Shown here: in pieces, positions 34,801 through 43,116 of the stretch
Layout of the letters: the number at the start of each line of letters is the position of its first letter
How positions within the stretch are numbered: the first letter of the stretch is position 1
Source: an uncultured Ruminococcus sp.
GTDB taxonomy: Bacteria; Bacillota; Clostridia; Oscillospirales; Ruminococcaceae
Assembly (NCBI GenBank): GCA_937910385.1
Contig: CALEPT010000091.1
Span: 1-50,148 of the forward strand
Direction: 5' to 3'
Length of the DNA stretch: 50,148 nucleotides
Program-made: the position numbers and the translations under genes
The notes under the pieces: generated by a model
Database searches by the model: none
What the model was told of the DNA's origin: nothing
The model's input: the letters and a program-made list of their open reading frames with translations, nothing else

Positions 34801-36138
34801 TCAATCATTCTCCTTGCCTGTACCAAACGCCGCAAGTACGTCGCCGTCCTCGAGGCTGTCCATCATTTTATTGAAATATATAGATTCAAAGCTGTTCCTG
34901 AACTTTTCATCAAGAGCTATTTCTATCTCCTCGCCCTTTTCCATGTCCTTGAGACGCACCGAACCGTTTTCAAGCTCGTTGTCACCTATTACGGCAGTGA
35001 ATGCCGCGCCTATTTTGTTAGCATACTTCATCTGCGCCTTGAGTCCTCTGCCCATGAGATCAAACTCCGCAAAATAGCCAAATTCCCTGAGCTCATGCGA
35101 GAGCGCTATCGCCTTTTCGAGCGCATTCTCACCCATTGTCGCAAAGTAGATATCGCATTTCTTCGGCGCTATGAAATCACAGCCTTGCTTGTCCATTACA
35201 AGGAGCAGTCTCTCAAGTCCCATTCCGAAGCCAAGTGCGGGAACGCTCTTTCCGCCGAGCTGTTCGATGAGACCGTCATAGCGTCCGCCGCCGCAGACAG
35301 TGCCCTGCGCACCTATCTCGGTGGTCACGAACTCAAAAACAGTCTTTGTGTAGTAATCCAACCCGCGGACTATCCTCGGATTGACCTTGAAGTCAATATT
35401 CAGCCCCGTGAGGTATTTTTTCAGCAACTCGAAATGTCCGCTGCACTCCTCGCAGAGATAATCCGTTATTATCGGAGCGTCCTTGCCTATTTCCCGGCAT
35501 ATCGGGCTCTTGCAGTCAAGCAGTCTCATAGGATTCTTGACGAGTCTCTCCTTGCAGGTATCGCAGAGTTCTTCCTCATGAACCCCAAAATGAGCCTTCA
35601 GAGCCTCTTGATATTTGCTCCTGCACTCAGGGCAGCCTATCGAGTTGATGTAAAGCTCGATATTCCGCAGCCCGAGACGGTCGAGCAGAGTTTTTGCGAG
35701 CGAGATGACCTCTGCGTCCGCCGCAGGAGAAGCACTTCCCGCCATTTCAAGTCCGAACTGGTGGAACTCACGGAGTCTTCCCGCCTGAGGTCTCTCATGG
35801 CGGAAGCATGAGAGAATATAATACACCCTCTGCGGCAGAGCATCGTTGAGCAGTCCGTTCTGCAGCATTGCGCGGATAGTTCCCGCAGTGCCCTCGGGGC
35901 GGAGCGTGAACTCCGTCTCCTTAGCCTTTACAGTGTACATCTCCTTCTGTACAACGTCGGTGGTCTCGCCGACCGAGCGCAGGAAAAGATCGGTATTTTC
36001 AAACGTGGGGACTCTTATCTCCGAGAATCCGAAGCTCTCGGCAGTCTCCCTTGCTATTTTTTCGACCGTGTGCCATTTGTAGACGTCCTTGGGCAGAACA
36101 TCCTCAGTACCGTTGGGTCGCTTGATATTCAGAGACAT
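34801..36138 (-). CDS. hisS: Histidyl-tRNA synthetase
   Basis: A class II synthetase of about 445 residues. Motif 2 is FRHERPQAGRLREFHQ, the HisA signature GLDYYTKTVFE is present, and motif 3 is ALGFGMGLERLLLV. ATG at 36138 gives SLNIKRPNGTEDVLP, the normal N-terminus, with AGGAAA upstream. A perfect hairpin at 36174-36198 separates it from the mgsA-like gene. It is directly followed by aspS. Confidence 0.97.
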   Translation of the reverse strand: MSLNIKRPNGTEDVLPKDVYKWHTVEKIARETAESFGFSEIRVPTFENTDLFLRSVGETTDVVQKEMYTVKAKETEFTLRPEGTAGTIRAMLQNGLLNDALPQRVYYILSCFRHERPQAGRLREFHQFGLEMAGSASPAADAEVISLAKTLLDRLGLRNIELYINSIGCPECRSKYQEALKAHFGVHEEELCDTCKERLVKNPMRLLDCKSPICREIGKDAPIITDYLCEECSGHFELLKKYLTGLNIDFKVNPRIVRGLDYYTKTVFEFVTTEIGAQGTVCGGGRYDGLIEQLGGKSVPALGFGMGLERLLLVMDKQGCDFIAPKKCDIYFATMGENALEKAIALSHELREFGYFAEFDLMGRGLKAQMKYANKIGAAFTAVIGDNELENGSVRLKDMEKGEEIEIALDEKFRNSFESIYFNKMMDSLEDGDVLAAFGTGKEND

Positions 36139-36169
36139 AATTATGTGCTTTCCTTTCATTATGGTTACA

Positions 36170-36198
36170 TGAAAATTGTCCCTGAAAAAGGGACAATT
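36170..36198 (-). terminator. Hairpin between the mgsA-like gene and hisS, terminator or attenuator
   Basis: Perfect 9-base arms (36174-36182 and 36190-36198) with a 7-base loop; on the minus strand the stem is followed by TTTTC. No promoter was seen between it and hisS, so it may attenuate rather than fully stop transcription. No T-box elements were recognised in the short gap. Confidence 0.55.
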
Positions 36199-36206
36199 CA
36201 TATTGA

Positions 36207-36608
36207 TCAGATAGTGGGATTTCCGACCTCGCGCCAGTCAAGATCTCCTCTTTCAAGAGCGAGTATCAGTGCTTCGGCAGTAGCTATATTCGTTGCTACA
36301 GGAACATTGTGAACGTCACACAGTCTGAGAAGGTTCATTCCGTGGACATCAGTTGCCTTTGCGTTTATTGGATCGCGGAAGAAAAGAAGGATATCGACCT
36401 CATTGCACGAAAGAAGAGCGAGTATCTGCTCTGCGCCTCCCTGTCCGCTAAGATATCGCTTGATCGGAAGACCGGTCGCCTCGCTGACCTGCTTGCCTGT
36501 GGTGTTGGTCGCTATGAGATTATGCTTGGAAAGTATTCCGCAGTATGCGCTGCAGAACTGAACCATGAGTTCTTTTTTTGCGTCGTGTGCTATGATAGCT
36601 ATCTTCAT
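36207..36608 (-). CDS. Methylglyoxal synthase family protein lacking usual catalytic residues
   Basis: A 133-residue protein clearly related to methylglyoxal synthase: IIAHDAKKELMVQF at the N-terminus, DILLFFRDP, and LLRLCDVHNVPVATN. MgsA converts dihydroxyacetone phosphate to methylglyoxal. The active-site motif normally GGDQQ reads GGAEQ (residues 57-61). The PHxPD region reads ATDVH, with Thr86 and His89 where I expect the catalytic His and Asp. ATNTTG replaces ATGTTG. It may be inactive or have changed function. It is co-directional with minD, 44 bases downstream of it; clostridial mgsA genes commonly sit near min/rodA genes. Start ATG follows AAAGGA. Confidence 0.8.
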   Translation of the reverse strand: MKIAIIAHDAKKELMVQFCSAYCGILSKHNLIATNTTGKQVSEATGLPIKRYLSGQGGAEQILALLSCNEVDILLFFRDPINAKATDVHGMNLLRLCDVHNVPVATNIATAEALILALERGDLDWREVGNPTI

Positions 36609-36652
36609 ATCTCTGTCCTTTCCCCGCTTAGCGGAAATATTTATATTGAGTA

Positions 36653-37390
36653 TTAAGAAGTTTTAACAGTTAAAGGCACAAATTCGCCGCCGAGTCTCTT
36701 TGATATAGCATCAAATGCCTGAAGTGCCTGAGAATCGGTAGGTATGGGGTTGCCTGTACCGGTAGCGATGGTCATTTTGAAGTCGTCCGGAATAACTCCG
36801 ATGAGCTGAACGCCGACCTTATCTATGATCTCATCCAGATTTGAAACAAGGGCGTTGCCAACAACCTTTTTGCTTATCTTATTTATGATAAGTCTCTGGC
36901 TCTTGTTTCCTCTGTTGTAGAATTCGTCGGACATGAGGCTTGCATCTCTGATACAAACGGGATCGGGTGTAGAAACAACGAGGATCAGGTTAGCCTGCTC
37001 AACGATATCGAATACATGAGAATTGATACCCGCACCGGTATCTATGATTATGTATTCAAAATATTTTTTTACGGAACGGCAGATATCAATGATCTGCTCA
37101 GCAGTAACGCTTGTAAGAGTTTTAGGTGCGCAGAGAAGATTCAGATTGCTTGCCATAGGCACCTGTGCAATAGCGTCAAGTGTCTTTTTCTTTCCGCTGA
37201 GAACATCTCCGAGATCGGACTGTATGCTGTTCTCCATACCAAACATGATATCAAGGCACCTCAGACCAAAGTCGAGCTCAATAATAAGCGTTCTATGGCC
37301 CTGTTTAGCAAGAGTATAGCCGAGGCCGGCGCAGACTGTAGACTTACCGGTACCGCCTTTTCCTGAAGTAACCGCAATAATTTTAGACAT
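36653..37390 (-). CDS. MinD/ParA-family ATPase, probable septum-site protein MinD
   Basis: A 245-residue deviant Walker ATPase. KGGTGKST lies near residues 11-18, TLIIELDFGLRCLDIMFG is the MinD-type switch region, and YIIIDTGAGIN holds Walker B. MinD places the division site with MinC and either MinE or DivIVA. The usual C-terminal membrane-targeting helix is not obvious (ends GGEFVPLTVKTS), and neither minC nor minE is adjacent. It could therefore be a MinD-like paralog. ATG at 37390 follows AAAGGA. Own promoter at 37505-37533. Confidence 0.82.
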   Translation of the reverse strand: MSKIIAVTSGKGGTGKSTVCAGLGYTLAKQGHRTLIIELDFGLRCLDIMFGMENSIQSDLGDVLSGKKKTLDAIAQVPMASNLNLLCAPKTLTSVTAEQIIDICRSVKKYFEYIIIDTGAGINSHVFDIVEQANLILVVSTPDPVCIRDASLMSDEFYNRGNKSQRLIINKISKKVVGNALVSNLDEIIDKVGVQLIGVIPDDFKMTIATGTGNPIPTDSQALQAFDAISKRLGGEFVPLTVKTS

Positions 37391-37504
37391 TTCAATTCCT
37401 TTCCGATATCCCCTGAGCAAGCAGATAAGCTGACGTAAAGCAGCGGATTCTATGTTTTTCTTTTGATGATATAAAAATTATTTTCAACAATAACCCTACG
37501 TTAT

Positions 37505-37533
37505 ATTATATCACAAAACGCGGCTGTTGTCAA
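37505..37533 (-). promoter_or_regulatory. Consensus sigma-A promoter of the minD operon
   Basis: Minus strand: TTGACA (37533-37528), 17 bases, TATAAT (37510-37505). Both hexamers match perfectly; the leader to the minD start is about 115 bases. Confidence 0.85.
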
Positions 37534-37595
37534 AGGAGTTTTTTGTGTAAAAGCTAAAATTGTGCAAATCATCTTTTTTTCATGTGTTTGTTTGT

Positions 37596-38108
37596 CTATT
37601 TTTCACAAAGGGCATCTATAGCTCTAATGATCTTTTCAACAGTTTTTTCGATATCGCAGTCACTTTCATCTATCGTAATATCGGCATATTTCTCATAAAG
37701 AGGAACTCTTTCGGCGTAAAGTTCCGAAAGGCTCTGTCCCTCACGTATCACAACACCTCTGTTTTTGATATTGCCGAGCCGGTATCTCAGACCTGCGTAA
37801 TCAAGCTTGAGATAAACTATAGTTCCTATCCCGGAAAGATGCTTCATAGCCTCTTTTCCATAGACAACGCTTCCTCCCGTTGCAATGACGGAGCGCTCTG
37901 TACGGACACCGCTGACTATCCTGTTCTCGGTCGAAATAAAGCCGTCCACGCCCTCGGAAGCGATGATGTCTCGCAGAAGCCGTCCCTCAGTCTCCTGAAT
38001 AACGAGGTCGGTATCGACGAAGCTGTATCCCAGTATTTTTGCCAGTATTACACCAACTGTACTTTTTCCAACACCCGGCATTCCTATAAGTACGATATTG
38101 CTTTTCAA
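37596..38108 (-). CDS. aroK: Shikimate kinase
   Basis: About 170 residues. P-loop GMPGVGKST (residues about 10-18), FVDTDLVIQ with the shikimate-binding Asp, ATGGSVVYG, and the C-terminal ERVPLYEKYADITID. It phosphorylates shikimate in aromatic amino acid synthesis. The arginine usually following Phe in FRxxE is replaced (FISTEN), as I recall for other clostridial homologues. The start is TTG at 38108, chosen because AAAGGA lies seven bases upstream; no ATG lies in a suitable place. It has its own promoter. Confidence 0.85.
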   Translation of the reverse strand: MKSNIVLIGMPGVGKSTVGVILAKILGYSFVDTDLVIQETEGRLLRDIIASEGVDGFISTENRIVSGVRTERSVIATGGSVVYGKEAMKHLSGIGTIVYLKLDYAGLRYRLGNIKNRGVVIREGQSLSELYAERVPLYEKYADITIDESDCDIEKTVEKIIRAIDALCEK

Positions 38109-38139
38109 ATCTTTTTTCCTTTCAAATGAATATATGTAT

Positions 38140-38168
38140 ATTTTACCGCATTTTTTACAGCTTGTCAA
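38140..38168 (-). promoter_or_regulatory. Predicted sigma-A promoter of aroK
   Basis: Minus strand: TTGACA (38168-38163), 17 bases, TAAAAT (38145-38140), 32 bases before the TTG start. Confidence 0.75.
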
Positions 38169-38221
38169 TAGCGTACTGACCATATATTGCTGTTTTCAGG
38201 TCTCAAATATGTATACTGCTC

Positions 38222-38250
38222 TTGATTTTTCATGAGATATGCTTTATAAT
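38222..38250 (+). promoter_or_regulatory. Predicted sigma-A promoter of the sugar importer operon
   Basis: TTGATT (38222-38227), 17 bases, TATAAT (38245-38250), 33 bases before the first gene. AGGGGAG serves as its ribosome site. Confidence 0.75.
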
Positions 38251-38282
38251 GGTATTATCATTATATCAGGGGAGCTGAGAGT

Positions 38283-39593
38283 ATGAAAAAATTTATTCCC
38301 AAAGCAGCTGCTTTAAGCTGTATTATTGCGCTCTCTTCCTGCGGAAGCAAACCGCAGAACACACAAACTCTTCCGGACGGAAAACTCGACAAATGCTCGA
38401 TAAGGTTCTCGTGGTGGGGCGGTGACGATCGCCATGAAGCTACCCTCGCAGCAATAGATCTATGGAACGAACGTCATCCCGAAATAGTCATCGTACCGGA
38501 ATACGGCGGCTGGGACGGCTGGACGGAAAAGGTCTCATCGCAGATAAGCGGAGGCACAGAGCCTGATATCATGCAGATAAACTATGACTGGCTCATAACT
38601 ATGTCCAATGACGGAGAAGGCTTCTACGACCTCAACAAGCTCTCTCAATACCTTGATCTTTCCGGGTTCAGCGATGATGTTCTCTCATTCGGAATGGCAG
38701 GTGGAAAGCTGAACGCAGTTACAGTTTCAATAAGCGGAAGAGGTCTTTTTTACAATTCACAGGTATACGCAGAGCTCGGTGCGCAGTATCCGTCCACATG
38801 GGACGAGCTGACCGCTCTCGGGCAGAAATTCGGCGAAAACGGACTTTATCCCCTCGACCTCGATATCCAGTCTGGCGGAACAGCATGGTATCTCGCCGTC
38901 GTTTATATCCAGCAAAAGACCGGCAGGGAGTTCATTACTATGGACGGTAAACTCGGCTTTACCGAAGAGGACATAAAAGACGCGCTCGATTTTTACAAAA
39001 AACTTGAGAGCGATCACGTCATCAGAACCGTTCAGACCCGCACGGACGAGGACGGAAATGCTGCGCTCTATCAATCCGCAGAGTTCATCGGCGGAAATAT
39101 CGCGGGAGTCCTCGAATGGGGCAGCGCAGTAGGCAAATACGAAGCCGTTCTTCCGGAGGGAGTGCTCGAAGCAGGTCCGCTGCTGACAGACAACACCGGC
39201 AATTCAGGCGGCTGGATGATAAAGCCCTCGCTGCTTTACGCGATATCCAAAAACACAAAGCACCCCGACGAAGCTGCTGCTTTCATGGATTTTCTGCTGA
39301 ATGACGAGCAATGCGCTCAGATACTCGGCACATCGAGGGGTATCCCTGCCTCGTCATATGCCGAGCAAAGCCTTGCCGAAAGCGGAATGCTCAGCGGACT
39401 CGCAAAAGAAAACGATGATATGCTCCAGCAGCTTGACACAATTACCATAAGCCCATATATGGAGCTTTCGCGCATGAAGGAATTCTACAATACCGCTATA
39501 GAATCGGTTTCCTATAATACCGCTGATACCCAAGAGGCAGCTCACGAGATGTATGTCTCTGTCACCGAATATCTGGAGAAGATAACTAAATGA
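38283..39593 (+). CDS. ABC sugar transporter substrate-binding lipoprotein (family 1)
   Basis: A 436-residue lipoprotein: signal peptide with lipobox LSSC (Cys20), then the family 1 solute-binding fold. Characteristic stretches are IRFSWWGGDDRHEATLAAI, VTVSISGRGLFYN, the IGGNIAGVLEWG hinge area and GGWMIKPSLLYAISKNTKHP. It would capture oligosaccharide outside the membrane and hand it to the two permeases encoded next. The GH105 gene at the operon end points to unsaturated rhamnogalacturonan fragments as cargo, an inference. No ATPase gene is present, so a shared MsmK-like ATPase elsewhere is expected. Its stop overlaps the next start (ATGA). Confidence 0.93.
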   Translation: MKKFIPKAAALSCIIALSSCGSKPQNTQTLPDGKLDKCSIRFSWWGGDDRHEATLAAIDLWNERHPEIVIVPEYGGWDGWTEKVSSQISGGTEPDIMQINYDWLITMSNDGEGFYDLNKLSQYLDLSGFSDDVLSFGMAGGKLNAVTVSISGRGLFYNSQVYAELGAQYPSTWDELTALGQKFGENGLYPLDLDIQSGGTAWYLAVVYIQQKTGREFITMDGKLGFTEEDIKDALDFYKKLESDHVIRTVQTRTDEDGNAALYQSAEFIGGNIAGVLEWGSAVGKYEAVLPEGVLEAGPLLTDNTGNSGGWMIKPSLLYAISKNTKHPDEAAAFMDFLLNDEQCAQILGTSRGIPASSYAEQSLAESGMLSGLAKENDDMLQQLDTITISPYMELSRMKEFYNTAIESVSYNTADTQEAAHEMYVSVTEYLEKITK

Positions 39594-40483
39594 AAAAACG
39601 CACCTATAACAACCCTGTAGGCGTGAGCAAATACACAGGTCTGCTGCTGATATTGCCGTTTATCATCGGAGCCGCAGCGTTCACTCTGTACCCATTCGTA
39701 TCCTCATTCATAACAGGACTGAAAAGCTACGATAATCTCCTCTCGCCGGAATTTGTGGGGCTTGGTAATTACCGCTCCATACTAACAGGCAGGGATTTTC
39801 TCTCGGCAGCATCCGTTACACTGAAATATACCGCGGTCCTGGTTCCGCTCAAGCTTGCAGTTTCGCTTCTCACAGCACTTTTGCTGAATCTTGAGGTAAG
39901 GGGCATGGGAATTTTCAGAACGATATTCTATATCCCCTCGATACTCGGCGCGAACCTCTCTATAGTCATCATGTGGCAGTATCTTTTCACGTCAAACGGA
40001 CTTGTCAATCAGATACTCGCTCTTGCAGGAGCCTCTCCGGTAAGCTGGTACGGCGAGGCAGCTCCTGCCATGTTCATTATAGTACTGCTGCGGATCTGGG
40101 AATTTGGTTCGACGATGATAATCTTCCTCACGGCACTTCGGGATATACCGCCCGAGCTTTACGACGCGGCAAAAACAGACGGCTGCGGAAGCGTCAAAGC
40201 ATTCTTTTTCATAACACTTCCTCAGCTTAAAAACGTAATTTTCGTAAATCTCGTTCTCCAGACGATAGCAGCGCTTCAGGAATTCAACGCCCCATACATG
40301 ATAACAAGCGGCGGTCCGCTGAAAAAAACATATACGCTTGGAATGCTCATATATGATGAGATGTTCCGTTTTTCAGACCCGGGGTATGCAAACGCTGTAT
40401 CATGGCTGCTTTTTGCGGTGATAACGATCATTATCGCCGTAATGTTCAGGCTTACCGGCAGTTTAAAGGAGGAAGGCTCATAA
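39590..40483 (+). CDS. ABC sugar transporter permease (MalF/UgpA type)
   Basis: A 297-residue inner membrane protein with six spans. The EAA loop is YDAAKTDGCGSVKAFFFITLPQLKN near residue 205. It starts four bases inside the upstream binding-protein gene and its stop shares one base with the next permease start (TAATG), so all three are coupled. This is the first of the two permeases of a CUT1-type importer. Confidence 0.94.
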   Translation: MKKRTYNNPVGVSKYTGLLLILPFIIGAAAFTLYPFVSSFITGLKSYDNLLSPEFVGLGNYRSILTGRDFLSAASVTLKYTAVLVPLKLAVSLLTALLLNLEVRGMGIFRTIFYIPSILGANLSIVIMWQYLFTSNGLVNQILALAGASPVSWYGEAAPAMFIIVLLRIWEFGSTMIIFLTALRDIPPELYDAAKTDGCGSVKAFFFITLPQLKNVIFVNLVLQTIAALQEFNAPYMITSGGPLKKTYTLGMLIYDEMFRFSDPGYANAVSWLLFAVITIIIAVMFRLTGSLKEEGS

Positions 40484-41310
40484 TGAAAAAGCTCCTCCTG
40501 TACATTGCTCTTACAGCTGCAGCGGTGATAATGATCTATCCTTTGCTGTGGCTGCTCGGAGCTTCATTCAAAACAAACGACGAAATATTCAGCACTATAT
40601 GGTTCATGCCGAAGCGGTTCGACCTCTCGGTCTACAAAAGCGCATGGCAGACTGTCACACCTTACAGCATGGGACATTATTTTCTGAACACATTCATGAT
40701 AATAATCCCAAAGGCACTTTTTGCATCAGCTTCCTCAGTACTCGTGGCATACGGCTTTGCAAGATTTGATTTTCCGCTGAAAAAACTGTTTTTCACTCTG
40801 CTCATGGTCAGTATGCTCATGCCGTCGATAGCCTCGGTAATGCCTATGTATATGCTCTGGAGCAAGCTCGGTCTCCTTGATACCTATATTCCGCTCACGC
40901 TCCCGTCGCTTTTCGCTTGCGAGGGTATGTTCGTTTTCATTCTGATCCAGTTTTTCAGAAATGTTCCGAAGGAATTTGACGAGGCAGCAAGAATAGACGG
41001 CTGCGGCGCTATCAGAACCCTCGTATACATACTCGTTCCCTGCATAAGACCCGCGATAATCTCGATCGCAGTATTCACTTTCTTATGGACTATGAACGAT
41101 TTCCTCGATCCGCTGATAATGATACAATCAGTGGAAAAATATCCGCTTTCGCTCGCGCTGAGGCTGTCCGTTGACAGCACAGGTCAGGGATATGAGCAGC
41201 GAAAGATAATCGCTATGTCGGTGATAGGACTGATACCCTCTGTCACCGTATTTGCACTGGCACAAAAGAAATTTATAAGCGGTATCACTGTAGGAGGTCT
41301 GTCCGGATGA
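40483..41310 (+). CDS. ABC sugar transporter permease (MalG/UgpE type)
   Basis: About 275 residues, six spans, with the EAA loop FDEAARIDGCGAIRTLVYI. The ATG at 40483 has AAAGGAGG about ten bases upstream and gives MKKLLLYIALTAAAVIM, a normal N-terminal span. An in-frame codon at 40402 lies within the preceding permease and is rejected. It pairs with the upstream permease and overlaps the GH105 start (ATGA). Confidence 0.94.
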   Translation: MKKLLLYIALTAAAVIMIYPLLWLLGASFKTNDEIFSTIWFMPKRFDLSVYKSAWQTVTPYSMGHYFLNTFMIIIPKALFASASSVLVAYGFARFDFPLKKLFFTLLMVSMLMPSIASVMPMYMLWSKLGLLDTYIPLTLPSLFACEGMFVFILIQFFRNVPKEFDEAARIDGCGAIRTLVYILVPCIRPAIISIAVFTFLWTMNDFLDPLIMIQSVEKYPLSLALRLSVDSTGQGYEQRKIIAMSVIGLIPSVTVFALAQKKFISGITVGGLSG

Positions 41311-42434
41311 TGACAATAAGGCAGCACGAGCTTGCCGTACACTCTTATATCGAAAAAATGATACTCCCCTCAGAGCCGAAGCTCCCGATGTGGAACAGGG
41401 AGAATTTTATATACGAAAAGCCCGCCAAATGGAACTATATTGATGCCTGTATGATAAAAGCATTAACCATGCTTTATGACATAAACGGTGACATCAGGCT
41501 TATGGATTATGCTATCAGCTTCACAAACGCTTACGTCTCACAGGACGGCTCTATCTCCACTATGAATGCCTCCGACTTCAACCTCGATAACATAAACGGA
41601 GGAAAAAATCTTATACGGCTTTACCGCGAGACCAAGCTCGAGCGCTACAGGCTCGCTTATGAAAGACTTTACTCACAGCAGCTTATAAATCAGCCGAGAC
41701 TGCACTGCGGAAGCTTTATCCACAAGGCTATATACCACGATCAGATGTGGCTGGACGGAGCTTATATGGCTCTGCCGTTTCTCGCGGAATATGGCATTTT
41801 AGAAAGCAAGGAGGAGCTTATCCGGGACGTATGCTCTCAGCTTGAAAATATCCGCATTATCATGCGTGAGCCGGATACAGGTCTTTATTATCACGGCTAC
41901 GACGAATCACGCAAGGAAAAATGGGCGGACAAGAAAACGGGGCTCTCGCCGCAGTTCTGGCTGCGGTCAATGGGGTGGCTTTGTGCAGGATTGGCAGATA
42001 TATGCGAGATCATTCCCGCAAATACTGACTGCCGCGATATGCTCGGCGAGCTGCTGGAGGCTCTTGAAATGTACACGACCGACAGCGGAATGCTCTTACA
42101 GCTCCCCGCACGACCCGATTTAAACGGAAATTACCCCGAAACGAGCGGAACGCTACTTTTCGCATATTCTGCTCTGAAAGCATCAAGACTCGGCATCGCG
42201 TCAAGCAGAATAAAAAGCGCAGGCGAAAAAGCGTTATCCCGCGTTGCAGAGGACTTCATTTCATGCGGCGGCGAAGTCCCTGTGATGAGAAATATCTGTC
42301 TTACAGCAGGGCTCGGAGGCTCTCCCTACAGGGACGGCTCTGCGGAGTATTATCTCAGCGAGAGAGTTACCGAAAATGATGCCAAAGGTATTGCCCCATA
42401 TTTTATGGCATACACGGAGCTTATGAGGTCTTAG
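41307..42434 (+). CDS. GH105 unsaturated rhamnogalacturonyl hydrolase
   Basis: A 375-residue cytoplasmic enzyme (no signal peptide). It has the GH88/GH105 alpha6/alpha6 pattern: WLDGAYMALPF with the likely catalytic Asp, YYHGYDESRKEKWAD, FWLRSMGWL, ETSGTLLFAY and PYRDGSAEYYLSE. Such enzymes, for example Bacillus YteR, remove the 4,5-unsaturated galacturonate from lyase-made rhamnogalacturonan disaccharides. Being coupled to the importer genes, it likely acts on the imported product. Start ATG overlaps the permease stop and has AGGAGG upstream. Confidence 0.92.
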   Translation: MMTIRQHELAVHSYIEKMILPSEPKLPMWNRENFIYEKPAKWNYIDACMIKALTMLYDINGDIRLMDYAISFTNAYVSQDGSISTMNASDFNLDNINGGKNLIRLYRETKLERYRLAYERLYSQQLINQPRLHCGSFIHKAIYHDQMWLDGAYMALPFLAEYGILESKEELIRDVCSQLENIRIIMREPDTGLYYHGYDESRKEKWADKKTGLSPQFWLRSMGWLCAGLADICEIIPANTDCRDMLGELLEALEMYTTDSGMLLQLPARPDLNGNYPETSGTLLFAYSALKASRLGIASSRIKSAGEKALSRVAEDFISCGGEVPVMRNICLTAGLGGSPYRDGSAEYYLSERVTENDAKGIAPYFMAYTELMRS

Positions 42435-42519
42435 AAACATGAAATAAGGTCTTTTGCACCTGTCTTCCAACGTGTGGAAGGCCAACTATTACAAAATAAT
42501 TAAAAATTTCTGCCATACC

Positions 42520-42548
42520 TTGAAATATCAGCACATATGTGTTATAAT
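42520..42548 (+). promoter_or_regulatory. Predicted sigma-A promoter of the NfeD/SPFH pair
   Basis: TTGAAA (42520-42525), 17 bases, TATAAT (42543-42548). The 10-base palindrome CACATATGTG (42532-42541) fills the spacer. A 6-base hairpin at 42464-42480 without a T-run lies upstream after the GH105 gene. Confidence 0.7.
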
Positions 42549-42658
42549 ATTTTAGCGGATAATTTTCCGCACTATATTGCTATTGCTCCGCCGCTCACAT
42601 CATTATGGATCATTTTTGGTCTGAGGAGCAATATCACCTTTTGAAAGGAGGCCTCTGT

Positions 42659-43096
42659 ATGGATGTATTTCTCTGGGCCATTGCTGTGGCAGCATTTGTC
42701 ATTGTCGAAATCACTACCGTTCAGCTTGTTTCGGTATGGTTTGCTGCAGGAGCTCTTATAACGCTGATATGTACATACTTCTTTGAGCTTTCGGTACTTC
42801 AGCAGCTCGGAATATTTATCGTCGCTTCTTCTATTCTCCTCGCCGCAAGTCTGCCATATCTGAGATCACGCCGGAATATCGAGCATATCGCTACGAATTC
42901 CGAACTTGATATAGGCAAGAACGCTTCCGTCATCGAGGATATTGACCCCGCAAAAGGCTCCGGAAGAGTTACTCTCAACGGCGTTGACTGGAGCGCAGTC
43001 CCTCTCGCAAGCGATGAGATAATTCCTGCCGGCAGCATCGTCAAGGTCGAAGAAGTTCAGGGCTCAAAGCTCATTGTTTCACTTAAAAATAACTGA
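42659..43096 (+). CDS. NfeD-like membrane protein
   Basis: About 145 residues. Two to three hydrophobic spans in the first 75 residues (FLWAIAVAAFVIVEITTVQL and following) lead to a C-terminal OB-fold-like domain: GKNASVIEDIDPAKGSGRVTLNGVDWSAV. Short NfeD proteins are usually encoded beside SPFH proteins, as here, and may support their assembly in membrane microdomains. ATG at 42659 follows AAAGGAGG by seven bases; the frame extending back to 42605 is rejected. Confidence 0.9.
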   Translation: MDVFLWAIAVAAFVIVEITTVQLVSVWFAAGALITLICTYFFELSVLQQLGIFIVASSILLAASLPYLRSRRNIEHIATNSELDIGKNASVIEDIDPAKGSGRVTLNGVDWSAVPLASDEIIPAGSIVKVEEVQGSKLIVSLKNN

Positions 43097-43116
43097 TTTA
43101 TCGGAGGACTATTATT

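Noticed and set aside
36139..36206. T-box riboswitch before hisS
   Set aside because: The gap is only 68 bases and holds one simple hairpin with no specifier loop or T-box sequence; the same applies before argS and aspS.
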